In this document: in pieces, positions 1-9,079 of the stretch
Position numbering within the stretch: the first letter of the stretch is position 1
Layout of the letters: the number at the start of each line of letters is the position of its first letter
NCBI GenBank assembly: GCA_027621915.1
Contig: JAQCAD010000003.1
Location: forward strand, 84,529 to 148,528
Direction: 5' to 3'
DNA from: Pseudomonadota bacterium
GTDB taxonomy: Bacteria; Pseudomonadota; Gammaproteobacteria; Steroidobacterales; Woeseiaceae
DNA: 64,000 nucleotides
Made by a program: the position numbers and the translations under genes
The notes under the pieces: model-generated
What the model saw: only the letters and a program-made list of their open reading frames with translations
Told to the model about the DNA's origin: nothing
Database searches by the model: none

Positions 1-1034
1 GAGATGCCATACTCATGCATTTTGTCCTGGACGAATTTATTCTCCATGCCGGTCTCGATAAACGTGAAGTTCGTATTGGACTTAATGTACCGCAGGCCGA
101 GCTCTTCGCACATAGCCTCAACAATCTGGCGCGACTCCTTGTTCTTCCGAATCGAAAACTTTGGAAACTCGTCGTCCTGGTAACTGGCAAGGGCAGCCTC
201 GATCGCGAGTACACATGCGTCGCCCGTTTTGATCTGATTCATTCGCGTAGCGAGATCTGGATGCGCAAACCCGAATCCGATGCGCATTCCGGCAAGCCCG
301 TGAATTTTTGAAGCCGTTCGTGAAACAATAATATTGTTGTGGCCCTCTGCGATGAGCCCAATCATGGATCCATAATCCGGATTGTCGACATACTCGTGAT
401 ACGCCTCGTCAATAAAGACCAGTCGATCCTTTGACATCTCAATTACGAATTCACGCATCTCGTTTTTATCAAGCACCGAAGGAATCGGGTTGTTCGGATT
501 GACGAGGTAGACCATGTCGGTATCGTTGCGTACCGCCGCGCGCATGGCATCAAGATCAGCATTCAGGCTCTCATTGACTGGCACGCGGATGATTTCGGCA
601 CCGGCTGTTTCGGCGTACCGCAACAGGTCCTGGTAGGTTGGGTCGGCACATACGATTGACCCACGATTCAAGCTGGCCAGCAAACCGGCGACATTCAGGA
701 TTTCACCGGAACCGGTTCCGATCACCATGTTTTCCGTCGTCACGCCATTCAGTTCGGCAACGACTTTTGCCAGTGGCCGTGGGTCGGCGCTATACCGGTT
801 CATAAGGTGCAGATTCGCGTGTATTGCATTTAGCGCGACTCTCGACGGGCCGTATGGATTTTCATTGGCGCCGAGGCGGACGATGTAATCAGGACGCGGA
901 ATGTCAGCCGCGAGCGCACTCTGCATCAGTTTCATCGCGGGTGTGAGCGGCGTTCTTGGTATCGCCGGTATCAGACCGGCTGCCGCAAGTGCGGTGCCGC
1001 CAAGCAGAATCTGTCGTCGTGTCAAACTACCCAT
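1..1034 (-). CDS. Tat-exported histidinol-phosphate-aminotransferase-like PLP enzyme (C-terminus cut by window edge)
   Basis: A fold-type I PLP aminotransferase of the HisC type. About 344 codons are visible and the C-terminus lies beyond base 1. The N-terminus reads MGSLTRRQILLGG followed by an alanine-rich hydrophobic stretch, which is a twin-arginine signal. The mature part has the substrate-arm motif ANENPYGPSR (residues 56-65), NPNNP (179-183) and the Schiff-base lysine K243 in SRTASKIHGLAGMRIGF. The ATG at 1034 is preceded by a GGGGGAGA ribosome site. A more upstream ATG at 1038 hits a stop at once. Classical HisC is cytoplasmic, so this paralogue probably acts on another amino acid or imine in the periplasm. 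The substrate is not evident. Confidence 0.85.
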   Translation of the reverse strand, partial: MGSLTRRQILLGGTALAAAGLIPAIPRTPLTPAMKLMQSALAADIPRPDYIVRLGANENPYGPSRVALNAIHANLHLMNRYSADPRPLAKVVAELNGVTTENMVIGTGSGEILNVAGLLASLNRGSIVCADPTYQDLLRYAETAGAEIIRVPVNESLNADLDAMRAAVRNDTDMVYLVNPNNPIPSVLDKNEMREFVIEMSKDRLVFIDEAYHEYVDNPDYGSMIGLIAEGHNNIIVSRTASKIHGLAGMRIGFGFAHPDLATRMNQIKTGDACVLAIEAALASYQDDEFPKFSIRKNKESRQIVEAMCEELGLRYIKSNTNFTFIETGMENKFVQDKMHEYGI

Positions 1035-1066
1035 TCATTTCTCCCCCGGGGAAATAGTGCTGTTAA

Positions 1067-1558
1067 CTAATTCAGTACTTCATGTTTGTTCTCACCTGGA
1101 ATTTCAGCGCAGGTGCAATTCAGTTTTCTGGTTCGTACTCGTATCAGGTCGACGTTTTTGCCAATCAAATATTCTCGCTCGAATGCGATGGGTCGATCGT
1201 CTTCCCGTTGCCATATCTCCGCAAAGTTGATGTCTTGCAGTTCACCGTCCGAATCCCGATAGCGAACGTTAATCGTGAATTCGCCGCCAGATGCGGCGCA
1301 ATCTTCATTCTTGATTTCGCCTGAAACATTTGCGACATCATCGTTCTGCACATATTCGATGGATGCGTTCGCCTGACAATACTGTTTGTGCTGCGTTGTC
1401 TCAAGCTTGAGCGTGTATTTTCTCGACGCGTGATTCCCGGCGGGCTCTTGTTCTGTTTCCTGAGGTGGCGCGGCGCCTGCCGCGGTCCAGGCGAACGCCG
1501 AAATCACGATACTGACGAGAGCAGATTGAGAATGATTATTGATTAGTTCGCGCCTCAT
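1067..1558 (-). CDS. Secreted hypothetical protein, 163 aa
   Basis: Unrecognised small secreted protein. From the ATG at 1558 it starts MRRELINNHSQSALVS and continues into a hydrophobic segment ending FAWTAAGA, a good Sec signal peptide. The mature part is polar and contains four cysteines (QYC, NEDC, LNCTC), so disulfides are possible. A longer start at 1594 would add 12 residues ahead of the signal and is less likely. Neither start has a strong ribosome site. It lies 33 bp upstream of the aminotransferase on the same strand, so the two could be co-transcribed. I infer no function. Confidence 0.55.
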   Translation of the reverse strand: MRRELINNHSQSALVSIVISAFAWTAAGAAPPQETEQEPAGNHASRKYTLKLETTQHKQYCQANASIEYVQNDDVANVSGEIKNEDCAASGGEFTINVRYRDSDGELQDINFAEIWQREDDRPIAFEREYLIGKNVDLIRVRTRKLNCTCAEIPGENKHEVLN

Positions 1559-1799
1559 GTTGCGTGTCGCAATGGCGCCCAAGTATACGCACACCGGGCC
1601 CTGCCGCCTATGCGGTGGTTCGGGCCCGGCGGGGCCTTCACGACGCCCATTCCGCGATCTGGCATGCTATCTTTCTCGAAACAACTGGTTTTCGGAGAAA
1701 CCTTTTGCAGGGGCGCGTGGAACCTTCAAATCTGATGGCATTATTTCGACCCGTCAGCGGCCCTTAATAGAGAACAAGAAAACTTAAAAGGAATCACGA

Positions 1800-3824
1800 A
1801 TGTTCAAACTATTTACGACCCTGGCTTTCGTCGTCGGCGCATCTTCGTTAGTCAACGCCGACACATTCAAAAACACCGATGTTTTCGAACTCGAGATCGC
1901 CGGTGATCCACAGATTTCGCCTGATGGTTCGCGGGTTGCCTATACCCGTCTGTCGAATGACATCATGACCGACAGAACCCGCTCGAATATCTGGCTGGTT
2001 GGGGCTGACGGACGAACACACCGGCCGCTCTTGTCCGGCACCGATTCTTACAGCAGTCCGCGATGGTCACCGGGAGGAGATCGGCTCGCCTATGTTTCAA
2101 GTGCCGAGAGTCGTGGACCCGAGCTGTATGTACGCTGGATGGACACCGGCCAGACTGCTTTGTTGAGCAACCTGCCATCGTCACCGGGCGATATGTCGTG
2201 GTCGCCAGATGGCTCGCTGATTGCGTTCACGGCACACGTGAAAAGCGAGGGACCTACGCTGGCGAAGCCGCCGGAAAAGCCGGAAGGCGCAGAGTGGGCA
2301 CCACCGGTGATTGTTATCGATTCGCTGAACTATCGTGCGGACGGGCGCGGATATCTTGAGCCCGGCAACGCGCACGTGTTCGTTATTCCGGCGGAGGGCG
2401 GAACACCCAGGCAAATAACGTCCGGCCATTTCGATCACGATGGCCCGTTGGCATGGTCGCCGGATGGGCGCTCGATCGTAATGTCGAGCAACCGTGATGA
2501 CGACTGGGAGTTTAATCGACGCAATACCGAATTGTGGTCTGTTGATGTCGACGGCGGGGAGGTGACGCGCTTAACAAACCGTTTCGGGCCCGACGACGCG
2601 GCGACCTTTTCGCCGGACGGCTCGAAAATCGCCTATCTTGGTTACGACGACAAGAAAATGGGCTACCACAACGTCAACGTTTACGTGATGAACATGGCCG
2701 ACCAGTCAGTCGAGGAACTCACCACAAATTTTGATCGTTCTGTCAGCGCGGTCGCCTGGGCGGGATCTTCCAGCAGGCTCTATATCCAGTACGACGATCG
2801 CGGGAAAACGCATCTTGCAACACTGGCAATGGACGGGCGCGTTCAGTCATTCGTAGATGACATCGGTAGTGCCAGCGTCAGTCGGCCGTACACGAGTGGT
2901 GGATTTTCGGCTGCTGATAATGGCGCCTATGCGTATTCTGCAGGCGCGCCGAATCGGCCGGCGGATATCGCAGCAGGGCGCAGAGGTGGCGGCGCCACCA
3001 AATTGACCAACCTCAACGATGATTTGCTGGGGCACAAGACATTAGGGGCCGTCGAGGAAATCACGTGGCGGTCTTCGGTTGGTGATCACGATGTGCAGGG
3101 CTGGATCGTGACACCGCCGGATTTCGATGCCGACAAACAATATCCGTTAATCCTCGAAATACATGGTGGTCCATTCACGGCTTATGGCCCGCACTTCAGT
3201 GTCGAGAACCAACTGTATGCAGCGGCCGGTTACGTCGTGCTTTATACGAACCCACGTGGTTCCACCAGTTATGGCGACGAATTCGCCAACGAGATTCATT
3301 ACAACTATCCGGGCCAGGATTACGATGACCTGATGTCCGGTGTCGATGCGGTAATCTCACGTGGTTACGTTGACGAAGACCAGCTGTTCGTGACCGGTGG
3401 TTCCGGTGGTGGCGTGCTTAGCGCGTGGATAGTCGGTAAGACTGATCGTTTTGCGGCTGCAGTCGTTGCCAAACCGGTCATCAACTGGATCAGTGAGGCA
3501 CTTTACAGCGATATTCACACTTTCATACCGGGATACTGGTTTGAAAAAATGCCATGGGAAGATCCAATGGAATACTGGCGCCGCTCGCCGTTGTCACTGG
3601 TTGGCAATGTCTCCACGCCGACCATGCTGTTGACCGGTGAGTCCGATCACCGCACGCCGATGCCCGAGTCAGAGCAGTACTACCAGGCGCTGAAACTCCG
3701 GAAAATTGACAGCGCGCTGGTGCGCGTGCCGGAATCGTCGCATGGGATTGCGACGAGACCGTCAAATCAAATCGCCAAGGTCGATAACATCCTTGCCTGG
3801 TTTGCGAAGTACCGGAAGGAATAG
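1800..3824 (+). CDS. S9 family (prolyl oligopeptidase/DPP-type) serine peptidase
   Basis: Periplasmic serine peptidase cleaving oligopeptides. Sec signal peptide (residues 1-20, ending LVNA). It is followed by a WD40-like beta-propeller with repeated [WF]SPDG/SPGG units at about 38, 89, 134, 219 and 270. The C-terminal alpha/beta hydrolase has HGGP (455-458), the nucleophile S535 in GGSGGG, D616 in TGESDH and H648 in SSHGI. The last G of GGSGGG is usual, while the Y/F normally after Ser is Gly here. At 674 aa it has the full length for the family. The start is set by AAAGGAA about 7 bases before the ATG. It is followed 39 bp later by an amino-acid-type binding protein, which fits peptide catabolism. 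Confidence 0.93.
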   Translation: MFKLFTTLAFVVGASSLVNADTFKNTDVFELEIAGDPQISPDGSRVAYTRLSNDIMTDRTRSNIWLVGADGRTHRPLLSGTDSYSSPRWSPGGDRLAYVSSAESRGPELYVRWMDTGQTALLSNLPSSPGDMSWSPDGSLIAFTAHVKSEGPTLAKPPEKPEGAEWAPPVIVIDSLNYRADGRGYLEPGNAHVFVIPAEGGTPRQITSGHFDHDGPLAWSPDGRSIVMSSNRDDDWEFNRRNTELWSVDVDGGEVTRLTNRFGPDDAATFSPDGSKIAYLGYDDKKMGYHNVNVYVMNMADQSVEELTTNFDRSVSAVAWAGSSSRLYIQYDDRGKTHLATLAMDGRVQSFVDDIGSASVSRPYTSGGFSAADNGAYAYSAGAPNRPADIAAGRRGGGATKLTNLNDDLLGHKTLGAVEEITWRSSVGDHDVQGWIVTPPDFDADKQYPLILEIHGGPFTAYGPHFSVENQLYAAAGYVVLYTNPRGSTSYGDEFANEIHYNYPGQDYDDLMSGVDAVISRGYVDEDQLFVTGGSGGGVLSAWIVGKTDRFAAAVVAKPVINWISEALYSDIHTFIPGYWFEKMPWEDPMEYWRRSPLSLVGNVSTPTMLLTGESDHRTPMPESEQYYQALKLRKIDSALVRVPESSHGIATRPSNQIAKVDNILAWFAKYRKE

Positions 3825-3863
3825 ACCCCTTATTCTCGGTCAGGAATCTACCAGGGCAATCGT

Positions 3864-5177
3864 GTGAGAATGAAACCAATTGAGGTGGCCAACAAAGGCA
3901 GGACCTTTGGCGCGTTTGTCGCCAAATGGCTGCTTGCAAGCTGTTTCATTCTGCCCATCTCTAATGTTTCTGCAGAGATTTTTGATCTTGGTGGAATGTA
4001 TACCTACCACTATCACGATGGTCGCTATGCGGACTGGGGCGACTACGCGCTTCAGGGTGCGCACATTGCAATCGAGGAGGTCAATGCATCAGCCATGCTC
4101 GCTGGCGATCAGATTCGCCTGAAGCGCGAGAACACGATTGACTATCACTGCTGGCCCGAAAGTGCCGCCGCAATGGCCGAAACACTGATGCAAAAAGATA
4201 TCCTGGTAATGACCGGAGTCGATTGCAGTGGGCCTGCGGTAGAAATTGCCAAAGTTGCCGCGAAGTATAAGGTCCCGGCGATTTCGAATGGTGCGAACGC
4301 GTCGATGCTGACATCCGTTGAGGATTTCCCCTGGTTTGTACGGGTTGTGACACCGAGCGAAGAATACGAAGGCTACCTGATTGACGTTGCCGCTCATTTT
4401 GGCGTCACCGAGATTGCTTACTTCTATACGACCGACCCCTGGGGCCTCGGCGCAAGGCGCGTGATCCATGAGTATGCGGAACGGCGTGGCATCCAAATTG
4501 GAAAAGAGTATGGTTTTCCGCGCGACACCGACTACGAAACCTTGGAAAAATATATGACAGAAGTGAGGGACGCCGGCATTCGGCACGTCGTTATCACCGG
4601 GCCGACGCCGGACACGGTCAGTGTGTTTCGCGCGCTGTATGCGCTCGACATGAACAAACCAGGAAACAGTTTTTACGCGGCAGAAATGATATCCGCGGAC
4701 GAGAGTGCCGACGCGGTAAACGGCAGCCTCGGCTACTTTGCGCCGATGACCATGATTCCGGCATCAGAGAAGCAGCGGGTATTTCTTCAATCACTGGAAA
4801 TGCGTCTTGGCCAGGAAGTCGACCCGAATTCCAAAGCTTTCTTCTATGGTGCGCTCAGTTACGACCATATTCTCGCGGTTGCTCATGCGATCAAATCGAT
4901 CAAGGACGACGGCAAATCCGTCAATCGCGATAACATGATGACTTATCTGCGTGAGATGGACTTCGACGGCATGACCGGTCGCGTATCACTCGTACCCGGG
5001 ACCAACGACCGGGCCAACATGCCGCTGCAGATATTCAACAGTCACGGCTATAAGGCAGATCAGAAAACGGTAAATTTCGTTCGTGTCGGAACGGTAAATC
5101 CGGAGAGTGGGGAATTGGTGCTCGATGAAAGCGCAATTTTATGGCCTGGTGGCACAAGAACAGCGCCAGGTCTGTAA
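3864..5177 (+). CDS. Periplasmic ligand-binding protein, branched-chain amino acid ABC type (Peripla_BP_6)
   Basis: Type I periplasmic binding protein with two-lobe fold signatures: IAIEEVNA, a D-C-S-G-P ligand loop (VMTGVDCSGPAVE), an interlobe TTDPWG region, and FFYGALSYDHILAVAHAI near the C-terminus. It ends VLDESAILWPGGT, a tail common to Peripla_BP_6 sensors and binding proteins. An N-terminal hydrophobic segment ending SNVSA is a signal peptide. The start is GTG 3864 (after AGGG) or ATG 3870. No permease or ATPase genes lie nearby, so it is an orphan binding protein. It could feed a distant LIV-type transporter or act as a sensor partner. Confidence 0.85.
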   Translation: MRMKPIEVANKGRTFGAFVAKWLLASCFILPISNVSAEIFDLGGMYTYHYHDGRYADWGDYALQGAHIAIEEVNASAMLAGDQIRLKRENTIDYHCWPESAAAMAETLMQKDILVMTGVDCSGPAVEIAKVAAKYKVPAISNGANASMLTSVEDFPWFVRVVTPSEEYEGYLIDVAAHFGVTEIAYFYTTDPWGLGARRVIHEYAERRGIQIGKEYGFPRDTDYETLEKYMTEVRDAGIRHVVITGPTPDTVSVFRALYALDMNKPGNSFYAAEMISADESADAVNGSLGYFAPMTMIPASEKQRVFLQSLEMRLGQEVDPNSKAFFYGALSYDHILAVAHAIKSIKDDGKSVNRDNMMTYLREMDFDGMTGRVSLVPGTNDRANMPLQIFNSHGYKADQKTVNFVRVGTVNPESGELVLDESAILWPGGTRTAPGL

Positions 5178-5286
5178 ATCACCAAGCAGGGCCAGTGTCG
5201 ATCGATGGCACGAGGCGGACGATTCAAGCGCTCGCAGAACTGAATGGTACGCTATGGCTGAGCACACACATTGCACCGAGGTTTGA

Positions 5287-6573
5287 ATGGCTAGAGTAGC
5301 GTTACTGGTATTTTGTGCTGCGATGTCTGTCGCTGCGTCAGCCGCTGACAACGCTGACCGGCCGAACATCGTGTTGATCATTTCCGACTACATGGGTTAT
5401 CACGATACCGAACCCTACGGCGCAACTGATGTTCGCACGCCATCGATATTACGCCTGGCATCTGAAGGTGTAACGATGACGGATTTTTATGCTGCTGCAC
5501 CGGTATGCGGACCGTCTCGTGCGGCGTTGTTTACCGGACAATACCCGGCACGAATCGGATTCGAACAGAACATTCGAGGGGAGGCAGATGGATTGAGTTC
5601 CACAATTCCGTCGTTGCCGCGCTGGTTGAAGAATGCGGGCTACAGAACTGCGCTCCTCGGTAAATGGCATCTCGGACGCACGCCTGACCTCACGCCGAAC
5701 GCGCACGGATTTGACGAGTTTATCGGGCATCACGAATGGACAATCGGCTATTACAACCACAAGACTGAGCAAGGCAAGCCGGGTCTCTTTGAAAATGACC
5801 ACATTGTTGAACGCGACGGCTATCTGACCGACCTGCTGACTGACGAAGCAGTCAAGTTTATTGATCGCAACCAGGATCGCCCATTTTTCCTGACGCTTTC
5901 CTATAACGCAGCACTACCGCCGTATCAGCCACCCGGCTTGCCGGAATCAAAATGGGGTGAGGGCTGGGACGTCAATCAAGCGACTCGTGATGACTACGTG
6001 CAGATGGTCGAACGCATGGATGAAGGCATAGGTCGGGTGCTGGACACGCTCGACACGCGAGGCCTCACATCAAACACACTGGTCGTCTACATGTATGATC
6101 ATGGTGGACGTCACCTGGTGAATTCGGAACCACTGTTTCATGGCTTTGCCAGTTTGTGGGAAGGCGGCATTCGGATACCGACCATTTTGCGACTGCCTGG
6201 TGTAATCCCCTCTAACGAGCGATCGAACATCCCCGGTATTGCAATGGACCTGACGGCGACCATACTGAGCGTCGCCGGGATTGAGGACACGGCCACGAAG
6301 CTGGACGGGCTGAACCTGATTCCAGCGCTTCGCGATGAGCAGCCGCCACCCACTCGACAGTTGTTCTGGCGAGCAGACCTATACGATTTCGGCAAGCAAA
6401 AAGCGATTCGGGACAAAAACTGGAAGTATGTTGAACACGGCAACACGCAATTCCTTTTTGATCTGAATGTCGACGCCGGCGAACGACATAACCTGTTCTA
6501 TAGACAACCCGACACTGTTAAGCGATTGCGAAACGATCTGAACACCTGGATAGAAAGCCTGGCTCGGGAATGA
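5287..6573 (+). CDS. Sulfatase-family protein with altered active site
   Basis: Type I sulfatase fold with a signal peptide (ending ASAA). The formylglycine signature is intact: C74 in CGPSRAALFTGQ, with R78. GKWHLG (K126, H128) and WEGGIRIP are also present. Several catalytic or metal positions differ from the usual consensus. The DD pair is D34-Y35. The PFFL..YNAPH histidine is L210 (YNAALPP). The DN metal pair is D271-H272 (YDHGG). The lysine of GGKGTTWEGG is F287. Length 428 aa is near normal, so this is not simple decay. It may be a low-activity, re-specified or non-catalytic sulfatase. A GAGG sequence precedes the ATG. Confidence 0.85.
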   Translation: MARVALLVFCAAMSVAASAADNADRPNIVLIISDYMGYHDTEPYGATDVRTPSILRLASEGVTMTDFYAAAPVCGPSRAALFTGQYPARIGFEQNIRGEADGLSSTIPSLPRWLKNAGYRTALLGKWHLGRTPDLTPNAHGFDEFIGHHEWTIGYYNHKTEQGKPGLFENDHIVERDGYLTDLLTDEAVKFIDRNQDRPFFLTLSYNAALPPYQPPGLPESKWGEGWDVNQATRDDYVQMVERMDEGIGRVLDTLDTRGLTSNTLVVYMYDHGGRHLVNSEPLFHGFASLWEGGIRIPTILRLPGVIPSNERSNIPGIAMDLTATILSVAGIEDTATKLDGLNLIPALRDEQPPPTRQLFWRADLYDFGKQKAIRDKNWKYVEHGNTQFLFDLNVDAGERHNLFYRQPDTVKRLRNDLNTWIESLARE

Positions 6574-6642
6574 CTGTGACCAGCCGGTAACGGACAAGTA
6601 TTTTCCGAATATTTTATTTGATTACGCAATTCGAGGTTCGAA

Positions 6643-7182
6643 ATGAAATTAGCTGTTTACAAAGCCAGGGAAAATTACCTCTTAACGGCGGGTTGTATTC
6701 TATTCATGCTGTTCGCGATGACCGGATTGTCACGTGCGCAGGACCCGGCAACCCCGAGCGATGTGGCAACCATCGACGGCCTGATCAACGCGTACTATGA
6801 AAGTGTCTCGGGTCACCCGGGGAAGAGGGACGGCGAGCGAATGCTGTCGCTATTCATTGGGGGAGGAAAAATCAGCATAGGACTGGAAAGTGATGAGCCA
6901 ACACACGAACTGGCCGAGGACTATCTGCGAACAGAACGATTTCTGACGCTCTCAAGCGATTTTTTTGAGCGCGAAATCTCGCGCGACGTTCAACGATTCG
7001 GGAATATGGCCAACGTAATCAGCACGTATGGCATCAGCGATGCCATGGAGAACACCAAATACACGGCGCGAGGCGTAACTGTATTCCAATTGGTTCGGCA
7101 CAGCGATCGATGGTGGATTCTGAGCACGATGTGGCAACGGGAAAGCCCGGAATTTCCATTGCCAGCCGAATTGCTCGACTAA
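6643..7182 (+). CDS. Secreted NTF2/SnoaL-like protein
   Basis: A 179-residue protein with a signal peptide ending LSRA and a single NTF2-like cone-fold domain. Recognisable features are IDGLINAYYESVSG at the start of the domain, YLRTERF in the middle, and the C-terminal strands VTVFQLVRHSDRWWILSTMWQRE. Such domains bind small ligands or act as small enzymes, and the exported stand-alone versions are uncharacterised. GAGG lies 7 bases before the ATG. It stands 69 bp after the sulfatase on the same strand, so a shared transcript is possible. Confidence 0.7.
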   Translation: MKLAVYKARENYLLTAGCILFMLFAMTGLSRAQDPATPSDVATIDGLINAYYESVSGHPGKRDGERMLSLFIGGGKISIGLESDEPTHELAEDYLRTERFLTLSSDFFEREISRDVQRFGNMANVISTYGISDAMENTKYTARGVTVFQLVRHSDRWWILSTMWQRESPEFPLPAELLD

Positions 7183-7338
7183 ATTTAATTAGCACAGCAT
7201 GAAAATACAGCTATCAATAATGGCGAGCATATCGATCGGTCGTTCGTTCCAGACCTGATGCCGGCGTTGCTGGCCGCAAACAATCATTAAATGCCATTGT
7301 TACATGGGTAAATCTTGGCGATTTTCACCGTGGGCCGC

Positions 7339-7344
7339 TACTAT
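7339..7344 (+). promoter_or_regulatory. Possible sigma70-type promoter
   Basis: TTGGCG (7315-7320), an 18-base spacer and TACTAT (7339-7344) stand 27 bases before the start-proximal ribosome site of the gene at 7377. The -35 box has two mismatches. The upstream gap (7183-7370) holds nothing else I can identify. Confidence 0.3.
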
Positions 7345-7376
7345 TCAGTACTGAAAAGATCGAAGGAGTCATGATC

Positions 7377-7910
7377 ATGGTTCAGCGTAATAATCAGATC
7401 GTTGGAAATGTTGCATCCGGAGTGGCTCTGATGCTTTCGGTTGTTTTGGGTGGGATGTGCCAGGCAGTATTCGCTCAGGACACTGAGTCCGCGTCCGCCG
7501 ATACAGTGAAAGAGAACACTGACTATCGAAAGAAATCACTCAACGTATTGCGCCGGGAATTCAACGAGGCTGAAGAAAATTTCTATGACCTGTTCAACGA
7601 AGTCAACAGCAGCGATGATTTCGATGTCGACTGCAAGAATGAGGTACCGCTGGGAGGCCGCAGAAAGGTTCATGCGTGTAAAGCGGATTTTCTTTGGAGA
7701 TATGAAGCTGATCAGGCCGCACAATATAGCAACCAGATTAGTAATACGGCGGGAGGTTCCGCTCTCAACACCTCGCAAGTAGAGAAGAAGCAAGAGCAGT
7801 TGCGGAATGAAATTTCTTCAGCGGTATCCGAATATCCGGAGTTGAAGGAGTCATTTGCTATCTTGGTCAAAGCAAAAAAGGACTATGACGCCAAGCAAGC
7901 TGATCGGTGA
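7377..7910 (+). CDS. Secreted hypothetical protein, 177 aa
   Basis: No recognised family. ATG 7377 is preferred over ATG 7371 because AAGGAG lies 8 bases before it but only 2 bases before the first ATG. The signal peptide ends AVFAQD. The mature region is helical and charged (NVLRREFNEAEENFYDLFNEVNS), has one probable disulfide pair (DVDCKN and HACKAD), and has a lysine-rich C-terminal helix. The next gene starts at a GTG that overlaps this gene's TGA, so the two are probably translationally coupled. Confidence 0.7.
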   Translation: MVQRNNQIVGNVASGVALMLSVVLGGMCQAVFAQDTESASADTVKENTDYRKKSLNVLRREFNEAEENFYDLFNEVNSSDDFDVDCKNEVPLGGRRKVHACKADFLWRYEADQAAQYSNQISNTAGGSALNTSQVEKKQEQLRNEISSAVSEYPELKESFAILVKAKKDYDAKQADR

Positions 7911-9079
7911 GTACGCCGACGATGCCGGCTGTCGGAATGGTCTTCGTCGTTCGAAAACTCCAGCTTGCCACTTTGTTGGTGCTGACTTGCCTGTGGCTTC
8001 CTGGCAATTTAGCGAAGGCACAGGAAACTCCTGAAAACCTCGTTCTGGTCACCCTGGATGGCGTCCGCTGGCAGGAGGTGTTCGGCGGTGTCGACCTGGC
8101 GTTGATCGAGGACAAACGCTTCACCAGCGAACCGGAAATTCTGAAGAAGAAGTACTGGCACGAGCAGGAAATTCTGCGGCGCAAACAGTTGTTCCCGTTT
8201 TTGTGGTCGGTTATCGAATCTCACGGTGTGCTTATCGGTGACAGGAACCGGGGAAGCCGTATCGACGTGTCCAACGACTGGTGGTTTTCCTACCCGGGCT
8301 ACAATGAAATCCTGACCGGCAGGGCAGATCCGGCCATCGATTCCAACGACAAGCTATGGAACCCGAACGTCACTTTTCTTGAAACACTAAATGGCATGGA
8401 GGAATTCAACGGTCGTGTGCTGGCGTTTGGTTCATGGGATGTCTTTCCCTACATCATCAACACCGAGCGTAGTGGGCTGCCCGTCAATGCAGGTTTTGCT
8501 ATTGCGACGCCCGCGCAAACGGAAAGAACCGAATGGCTAAATGAGGTTTCTGCGGAAGCACCGAGCTTATGGTCGACCGTTCGCGCCGATTTCCTCACTA
8601 ACGGATACGCCACAGAGGCGCTGCAATCTCAGACTCCGCGCGTGGTTTACATTGCATTCGGTGAGACCGATGACTTCGCCCACGACGGCAGTTACGATCG
8701 TTATGTTGACGCTGCCTATCGTACCGATCAAATGCTGGCAAAACTCTGGAATTGGTTGCAGGCAACTCCTTCCTATCGCGACCGCACGACGTTGATCATC
8801 ACTACGGATCATGGCAGAGGGCATACACCGGAGGACTGGACAAGCCACGCGAGTCCTCTGGACGCCGCAAGGCAGATGACGGGAAGTGATCCTGACGGAA
8901 TACCCGGATCCAATGAAATCTGGCTCGCGGCAATCGGACCTCATATCAGAACGACCGGACTTGTTAAGGGACATTGGAAACAATCGCAGATCGCAGCTAC
9001 AGCGCTTGCTTCGCTGCAGCTGGAACCAGCCCAGTTGATGCCACAGGCGGACAAAGCGATAGCGGAGATACTGCAATGA
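7907..9079 (+). CDS. Alkaline-phosphatase-superfamily hydrolase, exported
   Basis: A metal-dependent phosphatase/phosphodiesterase/phosphomutase-type fold. Motifs: VTLDGVRWQEVFGG (first metal Asp), SYPGYNEILTG (nucleophile region), FGETDDFAHDG (Asp/His metal ligands) and IITTDHGRG (Asp-His pair). GTG 7907 overlaps the previous stop as GTGA, while ATG 7937 would give a shorter and cleaner signal peptide (MVFVVRKLQLATLL...AKAQ). Either start keeps the signal. The substrate is unknown. Coupling to the preceding unknown secreted protein suggests the two act together in the periplasm. Confidence 0.85.
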   Translation: MSTPTMPAVGMVFVVRKLQLATLLVLTCLWLPGNLAKAQETPENLVLVTLDGVRWQEVFGGVDLALIEDKRFTSEPEILKKKYWHEQEILRRKQLFPFLWSVIESHGVLIGDRNRGSRIDVSNDWWFSYPGYNEILTGRADPAIDSNDKLWNPNVTFLETLNGMEEFNGRVLAFGSWDVFPYIINTERSGLPVNAGFAIATPAQTERTEWLNEVSAEAPSLWSTVRADFLTNGYATEALQSQTPRVVYIAFGETDDFAHDGSYDRYVDAAYRTDQMLAKLWNWLQATPSYRDRTTLIITTDHGRGHTPEDWTSHASPLDAARQMTGSDPDGIPGSNEIWLAAIGPHIRTTGLVKGHWKQSQIAATALASLQLEPAQLMPQADKAIAEILQ

